This document shows, in pieces, positions 1 to 4,844 of a stretch of DNA of 6,875 nucleotides (within the stretch, counting starts at the first letter, position 1; each line of letters begins with the position of its first letter). The position numbers were made by a program, and so were the translations under genes. Location: contig JBBKWG010000254.1 in assembly GCA_037968835.1 (NCBI GenBank), positions 1 through 6,875 on the forward strand, written 5' to 3'. The stretch is from JBBKWG01 sp037968835 (lineage in GTDB: Bacteria > Pseudomonadota > Alphaproteobacteria > Rhodobacterales > Rhodobacteraceae). The notes beneath the pieces were generated by a model. The model had not been told where the DNA came from, did no database searches, and saw only the letters and a list, made by a program, of their open reading frames with translations.

Positions 1-54
1 GTCGCCCTGTGATGCCTCGCCTAGAACCGGTGCGTTCCAATGTCGGAGAGATCC

Positions 55-1566
55 ATGCTCGACCTCACCTATGATGTGCCAAAGCCCAAGGTGATTGCCG
101 GCGCGACCGGCGACTGGGAACTTGTGATCGGGCTGGAGGTTCACGCGCAGGTCGCATCGAAGGCAAAGCTGTTCTCGGGCGCGTCGACTGAATTTGGTTC
201 GGAACCGAATTCCAATGTTGCATTCGTTGACGCGGCGATGCCCGGAATGTTGCCGGTCATCAACGAATACTGCGTCGCGCAGGCGGTGCGCACCGGCCTT
301 GGTCTGAATGCCGAAATCAATCTTGTGAGCGCGTTCGATCGGAAAAACTACTTCTATCCCGATCTTCCGCAGGGCTTTCAGATCAGCCAGCTTTACCATC
401 CGATTGTCGGCGAAGGCGAAGTGCTTGTCGACATGGCCCCGGGTGTGGCCAGGCTTGTGCGGATCGAACGCATTCACCTCGAACAGGACGCCGGCAAATC
501 CATTCACGACATGGATCCGAACATGTCCTTCGTCGATCTGAACCGCACCGGCGTTGCCCTGATGGAGATCGTCTCGCGCCCCGACATGCGCGGTCCCGAG
601 GAAGCTGCCGCGTATGTCGTCAAGCTGCGCCAGATCCTGCGGTATCTTGGAACATGCGATGGCAACATGCAGAACGGCAACCTGCGCGCCGATGTAAACG
701 TCAGCGTCTGTCGCCCCGGAGACTACGAGAAGTATCAGGAGTCGCAGGACTTTTCTCACCTTGGCACGCGCTGCGAAATCAAAAACATGAACTCGATGCG
801 CTTCATTCAGCAAGCCATCGAATACGAAGCACGCCGACAGATCGCACTTCTGGAGGACGGCAAGTCGGTTACGCAGGAAACGCGCCTGTACGACCCCGAC
901 AAGGGCGAGACCCGTTCGATGCGCTCAAAGGAAGAGGCGCACGATTACCGCTATTTCCCTTGCCCGGATCTGTTGCCGCTGGAGATCGAACAGGCGTGGG
1001 TCGACGAAATTCAAGAGTCGCTTCCCGAACTTCCGGATGAAAAACGCCTGCGGTTCGTCGCAGACTACGGCATGACCGAGTACGACGCTTCGGTCCTGAC
1101 CGCCGATGTCGTCAACGCTGCGTATTTCGAGGACGTGGCCAAGGGCCGCGACGGCAAGCTGGCGGCGAACTGGGTCATCAACGAATTGTTCGGGCGGCTG
1201 AACAAGGAAGGTCACGAGATTTCCGACAGCCCCGTTTCGGCACACCAGCTTGGCGGCATCATCGACCTTATCGGCAACGGCGAGATTTCCGGCAAGATCG
1301 CCAAGGACGTGTTCGAGATCGTCTGGAGCGAGGGCGGCGAGCCTGCCGAGATCGTCGCGACGCGCGGTATGAAGCAAGTTACCGACACGGGCGCCATCGA
1401 GGCCGAAGTCGACCGCATCATTACAGAAAATCCGGCGCAGGTCGAAAAAGCGAAGTCCAATCCGAAACTTGCCGGCTGGTTCGTCGGACAGGTGATGAAA
1501 GCGACCGGAGGCAAGGCCAATCCGGCTGCCGTCAATCAGATGGTCGCCGAGAAACTAGGCCTTTAG
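55..1566 (+). CDS. gatB: Aspartyl/glutamyl-tRNA(Asn/Gln) amidotransferase subunit B
   Basis: GatB is the tRNA-binding and kinase subunit of the GatCAB complex. It activates the side chain of misacylated Glu-tRNA(Gln) or Asp-tRNA(Asn) with ATP so that ammonia delivered from GatA can amidate it in the cytoplasm. The N-terminus has the family motif WELVIGLEVHAQV, followed by LFSGAS, AMPGMLPVIN, RKNYFYPDLPQG and the signature DLNRTGVALMEIVSRPD (about residues 161-177); KEEAHDYRYFPCPDL follows at about 292-306. The last ~150 residues form the GatB/YqeY-type tail that contacts tRNA. I chose ATG 55 (503 aa) because GGAGAG at 45-50 sits 4 nt upstream and the protein then begins MLDLTY, as I recall for Rhodobacterales GatB. 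The in-frame ATG at 40 (508 aa) has no visible ribosome site. An insertion of about 15 residues (CRPGDYEKYQESQDFSHLG, near 219-237) precedes the TRCEIKN motif. gatA and gatC are not in the window, which is common. Confidence 0.97.
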   Translation: MLDLTYDVPKPKVIAGATGDWELVIGLEVHAQVASKAKLFSGASTEFGSEPNSNVAFVDAAMPGMLPVINEYCVAQAVRTGLGLNAEINLVSAFDRKNYFYPDLPQGFQISQLYHPIVGEGEVLVDMAPGVARLVRIERIHLEQDAGKSIHDMDPNMSFVDLNRTGVALMEIVSRPDMRGPEEAAAYVVKLRQILRYLGTCDGNMQNGNLRADVNVSVCRPGDYEKYQESQDFSHLGTRCEIKNMNSMRFIQQAIEYEARRQIALLEDGKSVTQETRLYDPDKGETRSMRSKEEAHDYRYFPCPDLLPLEIEQAWVDEIQESLPELPDEKRLRFVADYGMTEYDASVLTADVVNAAYFEDVAKGRDGKLAANWVINELFGRLNKEGHEISDSPVSAHQLGGIIDLIGNGEISGKIAKDVFEIVWSEGGEPAEIVATRGMKQVTDTGAIEAEVDRIITENPAQVEKAKSNPKLAGWFVGQVMKATGGKANPAAVNQMVAEKLGL

Positions 1567-1628
1567 CTGCGGCTTTCCCCCACGGATTGAGGGTGTTAAA
1601 CCAGCCATGACAGCCTTTGGAGACCGAT

Positions 1629-1961
1629 ATGAGCAACTTTGAATACAAAGCCGTCCCCGCTCCGACACAGGGAACGAAATCCAAGGGTCTGAAGTCGACC
1701 GAGGACAGGTTTGCGCTTACGGTTACGGAACTCCTGAACGAAATGGCGATGGACGGCTGGCACTTCCTGCGTGCCGAGACGCTGCCATGCGACGAGCGGC
1801 GTGGGCTCGCGGGAACGCAAACGACGTTTCAGAACCTCCTCGTATTCCGCCGTGTGATCCATGCGTCAGCGGCGCGCAACGATACCTTGCCACCGCTTTC
1901 GCTTGGTCAGTCGCAAAGTGAACACATCCCGTCGCTGGGCTCGGCCCGACGAGACGCCTGA
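1629..1961 (+). CDS. DUF4177 domain-containing protein
   Basis: A 110-residue cytoplasmic protein of unknown function matching the DUF4177 family in sequence style. The domain covers about residues 4-76: it opens with FEYKAVPAP, continues with a helix (RFALTVTELLNEMAMDGWHFLRAETLP split by the conserved DGW at 42-44), and ends with TTFQNLLVFRR (65-75). The last ~35 residues are polar, proline- and serine-containing and look disordered. There is no signal peptide or membrane segment. The start at ATG 1629 is supported by GGAG at 1619-1622, 6 nt upstream; a TTG start at 1617 would place the ribosome site inside the gene. It lies 62 bp after gatB on the same strand and may be read with it. It is convergent with bolA, with only 10 bp between the stop codons. 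The family assignment is fairly sure; no function can be given. Confidence 0.87.
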   Translation: MSNFEYKAVPAPTQGTKSKGLKSTEDRFALTVTELLNEMAMDGWHFLRAETLPCDERRGLAGTQTTFQNLLVFRRVIHASAARNDTLPPLSLGQSQSEHIPSLGSARRDA

Positions 1962-1971
1962 GCAGACCCCT

Positions 1972-2229
1972 TCAGTCTTCGATTTTCAACGCAAGTGCGT
2001 GTATCCGGCTGACCAGATCGGCGCCTAGCGCGCGATGAACCGAGCGGTGACGGTCGATGCGCGACATCCCTCCGAACACATTCGAGGCGATGGTGATATG
2101 GAAATGGCTCTGGCCGCCTTCCTGATATCCGGCGTGTCCGCGATGCTTTTCGCTTTCATCGACAATATTCAGCACCCTTGGACTGAATGCTTCGGTCAAT
2201 TTTTCCTGCATTTCTTCCGCAACTCGCAT
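1972..2229 (-). CDS. bolA: BolA family protein
   Basis: An 85-residue BolA-type protein. BolA proteins pair with monothiol CGFS glutaredoxins to hold or pass on [2Fe-2S] clusters, and some bind DNA and affect morphology or stress genes. The sequence has the family core: IVDESEKHRGHAG (residues 22-34), GGQSHFHI (38-45), then FGGMSRIDRHRSV (52-64) with the invariant His of the RHR motif at 61. His29 and His31 lie in the loop that carries the variable iron-sulfur ligand, so this resembles the His-type rather than the Cys-type BolA, and it contains no cysteine. The start at 2229 is favoured over upstream in-frame codons because an AGGA (2241-2238 on the minus strand) lies 8 nt before it and the family begins at this point. 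It is divergent from the J-domain gene and convergent with the DUF4177 gene. Confidence 0.93.
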   Translation of the reverse strand: MRVAEEMQEKLTEAFSPRVLNIVDESEKHRGHAGYQEGGQSHFHITIASNVFGGMSRIDRHRSVHRALGADLVSRIHALALKIED

Positions 2230-2306
2230 TTTTAACGTCCTGCCCCCTTCAAACTCCGCCCCAGAACAGTAAACTCTATGGTCCGAGTCGGAAAGGTGGC
2301 TGACCA
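2230..2306. promoter_or_regulatory. Divergent control region between bolA and the J-domain gene
   Basis: These 77 bp must hold the start signals for both divergent genes unless the promoters lie inside coding sequence. On the plus strand TTCAAA (2248-2253) and TAAACT (2270-2275) are 16 bp apart, each 4 of 6 to the sigma-70 consensus, and would give a leader of roughly 25 nt before the J-domain gene. A purine-rich GAAAGG at 2291-2296 is the likely ribosome site for that gene. For bolA I see the ribosome site at 2238-2241 but no convincing promoter. No clear operator-type palindrome is present. Confidence 0.25.
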
Positions 2307-2933
2307 ATGAATGACGATCCCTTCGGTTTTGATTTACGTGTGTCGGCCGACAAAAAGAAACGTTCCCGTACGCGGCGCGGAATGTCCGGAGCATTTGAAA
2401 CCTCGACTCGCATTTGCGATCATGCGGGGTGCGAGGATGTGGGCCAGTACCGTGCGCCCAAATCGCCTGACGATCTCGACGAGTTCTTCTGGTTCTGCAA
2501 GGATCACGTGCGCGAATACAACCTCAAGTGGAACTTCTTCCACGGCGCGACCGAAGACGAATTTGCGGACCAGATGGACAAGGACCGCGTTTGGGAGCGC
2601 GCGACCAAGCCGTTCAACAAGCCCGGCGAAGAAGCGCGCGCCTGGTCCCGCCTCGGCGTCGATGACCCGCACCAGATTCTCGGTGACAATGCAACGCGCA
2701 ATCCCGGCAGAGGTGTGACGGGCGCGCGAAAGCTACCGCCGACCGAACGCCGCGCTCTCGATATTCTGGATGCGCGGGATCATTGGACAAAGACGGAAAT
2801 CCGCAAGTCTTACAAGGCGTTGATCAAGGTACTTCACCCCGACATGAACGGTGGCGACCGCAGTCACGAGGATCAATTGTCCGAGGTCGTCTGGGCGTGG
2901 GATCAGATCAAGGAAAGCCGTAATTTCGTCTGA
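2307..2933 (+). CDS. J-domain (DnaJ-like) protein with an N-terminal Cys/His cluster
   Basis: A 208-residue protein with a C-terminal J domain at about residues 148-206. The hallmark HPD tripeptide, which stimulates the Hsp70 (DnaK) ATPase, is at 177-179 (KVLHPDMNGGDRS), flanked by helix II (TEIRKSYKALIK) and the final helix (LSEVVWAWDQIK). There is no G/F-rich linker and no DnaJ zinc-finger repeat, so it is a class C (type III) J protein. The N-terminal part has a basic stretch (ADKKKRSRTRRG, 14-25), then C37, H39, C42, C64 and H67 in a Cx4C...Cx2H arrangement that may bind a metal; this is inferred from spacing alone. The middle is rich in aromatic and charged residues (YNLKWNFFHG). ATG 2307 is preceded by GAAAGG at 2291-2296. 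I recall homologues beside bolA and cobST in other Alphaproteobacteria. The client and any specific Hsp70 partner are unknown. Confidence 0.92.
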   Translation: MNDDPFGFDLRVSADKKKRSRTRRGMSGAFETSTRICDHAGCEDVGQYRAPKSPDDLDEFFWFCKDHVREYNLKWNFFHGATEDEFADQMDKDRVWERATKPFNKPGEEARAWSRLGVDDPHQILGDNATRNPGRGVTGARKLPPTERRALDILDARDHWTKTEIRKSYKALIKVLHPDMNGGDRSHEDQLSEVVWAWDQIKESRNFV

Positions 2934-2950
2934 GGTTGCAGTCCTCAGGC
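2928..2950. terminator. Possible shared hairpin between convergent stop codons
   Basis: An 8-bp stem (one G-U pair) with a 7-nt loop: 2928-2935 pairs with 2943-2950. The TGA of the J-domain gene (2931-2933) and the TGA of msrB (2947-2945 on the minus strand) fall in opposite arms. The two genes are only 11 bp apart, so a bidirectional transcription stop is expected here. Neither strand shows a run of T after the stem, so this is not a classical intrinsic terminator. Confidence 0.3.
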
Positions 2951-3418
2951 TGACCGGAAAACTAGACTTGCCCCGTTCAGGCAATGGCGTTTCCCGGTTG
3001 GCGCCGGTCCGTCATCGAATATGTGCCCCAAATGGCTGCCACAGCGACGGCAGTGCGCTTCGGTACGCACGCGCAGCAATACCCGATCGGGCTTGGTTCC
3101 AATAGCGTTCGGGAGCGATTGCCAGAAAGACGGCCAGCCCGTGCCGCTGTCGAACTTGGTCTCGGACGAATAAAGCGCCAGGTCGCACCCACGGCAATTA
3201 TAGATACCGGCGTCGTAAACCCTGTCGAGTGGGCTTGATCCGGAACGCTCGGTCCCTTCCTTGCGCATCACCTTGTACTCAAGATCGCTCAGCAACGCCT
3301 TCCATTCGGCGTCCGACCTGTTGATTTCGAACTGCCCTTCGGCAGCCGCGCTAAAGCCCGGAAAAAATAGCAATCCCGATGCGGCGATCGTGCCGGATAA
3401 AAATTCTCTACGGTCCAT
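2945..3418 (-). CDS. msrB: Tat-exported peptide-methionine (R)-S-oxide reductase
   Basis: MsrB reduces the R form of methionine sulfoxide in proteins. This 157-residue copy starts with a twin-arginine signal: MDRREFLSG with R3-R4, a hydrophobic stretch at about 10-22, and a likely cleavage near SAAA (23-26), so it should act in the periplasm. The mature domain has the structural zinc ligands C75/C78 (CRGC) and C123/C126 (CRRC), the motif SGTGWPSF (91-98), H129 and H132 in GSHLGHIF, and the catalytic C146 with N148 in RHCLNGAS. Position 93 is Thr, where E. coli MsrB has its resolving-site Cys; the only cysteines are the four zinc ligands and C146. I chose ATG 3418 over the in-frame ATG at 3472 because the Tat signal then begins at the N-terminus. 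The best ribosome site, GAGG at 3434-3431, is 12 nt away, which is long. It lies opposite to and between the J-domain gene and cobS. Confidence 0.95.
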   Translation of the reverse strand: MDRREFLSGTIAASGLLFFPGFSAAAEGQFEINRSDAEWKALLSDLEYKVMRKEGTERSGSSPLDRVYDAGIYNCRGCDLALYSSETKFDSGTGWPSFWQSLPNAIGTKPDRVLLRVRTEAHCRRCGSHLGHIFDDGPAPTGKRHCLNGASLVFRSA

Positions 3419-3424
3419 TATACT

Positions 3425-3440
3425 CAAATTCCTCAATTTG
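3425..3440 (-). promoter_or_regulatory. Small hairpin presenting the msrB ribosome-binding site
   Basis: CAAATT (3425-3430) and AATTTG (3435-3440) are perfect inverted repeats separated by four bases. In the msrB transcript the loop reads GAGG, the only Shine-Dalgarno-like sequence before ATG 3418. The stem is six pairs, five of them A-U, so it would be weak. A role in translation or as a temperature-sensitive element is speculation. Confidence 0.25.
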
Positions 3441-3448
3441 CTTGGGCG

Positions 3449-3477
3449 AGCATACACAAATGCGGCGTTCACGTGAA
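3449..3477 (-). promoter_or_regulatory. Candidate msrB promoter with an overlapping 10-bp palindrome
   Basis: On the minus strand TTCACG (3477-3472) and TATGCT (3454-3449) are separated by exactly 17 bp. Each matches 4 of 6 sigma-70 consensus bases. Transcription would begin near 3442, giving a leader of about 24 nt before ATG 3418. The -35 element is half of a perfect palindrome TTCACGTGAA (3468-3477), which could be a regulator site. The call rests on spacing and position only. Confidence 0.33.
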
Positions 3478-3525
3478 ATCACAAGCCCGACAATTTCGGT
3501 GATGTGTCAGGGACTTGGTTTGCGT

Positions 3526-3559
3526 AGTGGCGTCCCGCCAGAGCGGCGGAACGCCTACT
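3526..3559. repeat. Strong GC-rich inverted repeat (hairpin)
   Basis: The left arm AGTGGCGTCCCGCC (3526-3539) and right arm GGCGGAACGCCTACT (3545-3559) flank a 5-nt loop. Read on the minus strand the stem has 11 continuous pairs (one G-U) plus three more after a single bulged A; on the plus strand the G-U becomes an A-C mismatch, so the minus-strand RNA is the better folder. No T-run follows on either strand, which argues against an intrinsic terminator. It could be a REP-type palindrome, part of a small RNA, or a transcript boundary element. Confidence 0.5.
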
Positions 3560-3721
3560 CTTCACCATTTCACTCGTTACGAATTGCATCTCGATGGCAG
3601 TTTCCTGAAGTGATGCCAGATTCGCACGAACAACTCGTGAACCGCCGCAACTCGCCACACTATCCGCACCTCGACGCCCTTTTCCTTGCACCATGAAACG
3701 TTATGATGCACCTGAGACTAA

Positions 3722-3735
3722 GGACCGATTGGTCC
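3722..3735. promoter_or_regulatory. Operator-like palindrome upstream of cobS
   Basis: GGACCGATTGGTCC is a 14-bp near-perfect palindrome: only one symmetric pair fails to match, giving 12 of 14 bases. It lies 27 bp before the cobS start and just downstream of a possible -10 box (TATGAT, 3702-3707). GACC...GGTC palindromes of this size resemble sites bound by TetR-family repressors, so a repressor site for cobS is plausible. It could equally fold as a 5-bp RNA hairpin in the cobS leader. Confidence 0.3.
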
Positions 3736-3762
3736 GGCCTGCACTGCCATTGAGGGTACGAC

Positions 3763-4749
3763 ATGGATTACACGCGGATCGATACAGCGGCGAAACCGAC
3801 CGAGGAAATCGACGTGCGCGATGTCTTTGGCATCGAGACTGAGATGAAAGTCAAAGGTTTCTATGAATCAAACGAGCGTGTGCCGGCCATCGACCACACC
3901 TACAAGTTCGATCCGGACACCACGATGGCCATTCTTGCCGGATTTCAGCACAATCGCCGCGTTCTGATCCAAGGCTATCACGGCACAGGTAAGTCCACGC
4001 ATATCGAGCAGGTCGCCGCGCGCCTGAACTGGCCTTGCGTGCGCGTCAACCTCGACAGCCACATCAGCCGGATCGACTTGATCGGCAAAGATCAGATCAA
4101 GGTCGACAAGGGGATGCAGTACACTGAATTCCAGGAAGGCATCCTTCCGTGGGCGCTTCGCAACCCGGCCGCGATCGTGTTCGACGAATACGATGCCGGA
4201 CGTGCCGACGTGATGTTCGTCATTCAGCGAGTGCTGGAAGTCGACGGCAAGTTGACGCTGCTCGATCAAAACGAAGTCATTGATCCGCATCCATATTTTC
4301 GGCTTTTCGCCACGTCCAACACCGTTGGTTTGGGCGACACGACTGGTCTTTACCACGGCACTCAGCAGATCAACCAGGCCCAGATGGACCGTTGGTCGCT
4401 GGTCTGCACGCTGAACTATCTCAGCCATGATGCCGAAGCCGCGATCGTGTTGTCCAAGGCGCCGCACTACAACACCGAAAAGGGCCGTCGGACCATCAGC
4501 CAGATGGTGACCGTCGCGGATTTGACACGCACAGCCTTCATGAACGGCGACCTGTCGACCGTCATGTCGCCACGGACCGTCATCACCTGGGCGCAGAACG
4601 CCGAAGTATTCCGCAACATCGGCTACGCCTTCCGCCTGACCTTCCTCAACAAATGCGACGAATTGGAACGCGAAACCGTTGCCGAATTCTACCAGCGGTG
4701 TTTCGACGAGGAATTGCCGGAAAGCGCCGCAAGTGTGAGCCTGGGATGA
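3763..4749 (+). CDS. cobS: Cobaltochelatase subunit CobS (AAA+ ATPase)
   Basis: CobS is the ATPase of the aerobic CobNST cobaltochelatase. Hexameric CobS with CobT forms the chaperone-like motor that drives CobN to insert Co2+ into hydrogenobyrinic acid a,c-diamide in the cytoplasm. This 328-residue protein has the usual length. The Walker A motif GYHGTGKST is at residues 71-79, Walker B IVFDEYD at 138-144, sensor 1 ATSN at 183-186, a likely arginine finger at R210 in QMDRW, and a sensor-2 type SPRT at 269-272. It belongs to the MoxR-like branch that works with VWA-domain partners, consistent with cobT next door. ATG 3763 has GAGG 7 nt upstream. The stop codon overlaps an ATG (ATGA, 4746-4749) that opens a short frame running to cobT. 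cobN is not in the window, so cobalt chelation is inferred from family identity. Confidence 0.97.
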   Translation: MDYTRIDTAAKPTEEIDVRDVFGIETEMKVKGFYESNERVPAIDHTYKFDPDTTMAILAGFQHNRRVLIQGYHGTGKSTHIEQVAARLNWPCVRVNLDSHISRIDLIGKDQIKVDKGMQYTEFQEGILPWALRNPAAIVFDEYDAGRADVMFVIQRVLEVDGKLTLLDQNEVIDPHPYFRLFATSNTVGLGDTTGLYHGTQQINQAQMDRWSLVCTLNYLSHDAEAAIVLSKAPHYNTEKGRRTISQMVTVADLTRTAFMNGDLSTVMSPRTVITWAQNAEVFRNIGYAFRLTFLNKCDELERETVAEFYQRCFDEELPESAASVSLG

Positions 4750-4844
4750 ACCAGCGGCAGATCGCTGCATCGGATTTTTTGGCTGTCGGCTGCACTTGTG
4801 TCGCCCAAAATCTGAGCCGTGATCGTCAGGATCTATCGGCATGA
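4746..4844 (+). CDS. Possible 32-codon bridging ORF between cobS and cobT
   Basis: The frame starts at an ATG overlapping the cobS stop (ATGA, 4746-4749) and ends at a TGA overlapping the cobT start (ATGA, 4841-4844). It would encode 32 residues beginning MNQRQIAASDF, with a CTC tripeptide and no recognisable domain. Its form is that of a translational-coupling ORF: ribosomes leaving cobS could re-initiate, cross the gap and reach cobT. Against it, there is no strong ribosome site before 4746, only about half of its codons end in G or C (visibly fewer than in the flanking genes), and cobT has its own AGGA. It may be plain spacer with a chance frame. Confidence 0.25.
   Translation: MNQRQIAASDFLAVGCTCVAQNLSRDRQDLSA

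Larger units (their letters stand above)
3419..3762. other. 344-bp gene-free region between divergent msrB and cobS
   Basis: This stretch holds no reading frame I trust. The open frames at 3379-3696 (+) and 3479-3694 (-) match no family I recognise, have unusual composition and lack good ribosome sites. It does contain the candidate msrB signals (3425-3477), a strong hairpin (3526-3559), and a near-palindrome at 3722-3735. TATGAT at 3702-3707 is a 5-of-6 match to a -10 box and could serve cobS, but no matching -35 element is seen 16-18 bp upstream. No B12 box typical of cobalamin riboswitches was found. The cobS ribosome site, GAGG at 3752-3755, is 7 nt before ATG 3763. Confidence 0.5.

Noticed and set aside
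1..12. A possible end of an upstream gene (codons before the TGA at 10-12)
   Set aside because: Only three codons are visible, so no gene can be supported.
40..54. Upstream ATG for gatB at position 40
   Set aside because: It lacks a ribosome site and would place GGAGAG inside the coding sequence. The ATG at 55 fits both the ribosome site and the remembered N-terminus of relatives.
2230..2394. N-terminal extension of bolA up to an in-frame start at 2394
   Set aside because: It would overlap the divergent J-domain gene, adds 55 residues unlike any BolA, and ignores the AGGA just before ATG 2229.
3379..3696. 105-codon plus-strand and 71-codon minus-strand frames in the msrB-cobS spacer
   Set aside because: No ribosome site of note, no recognisable family and odd composition; the plus frame also begins inside msrB. 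I treat the region as non-coding, while noting that a decayed gene cannot be excluded.
3480..3762. Cobalamin riboswitch upstream of cobS
   Set aside because: I looked for a B12-box-like sequence and the usual helices and found none on the plus strand. The strong hairpin present is not of that form.
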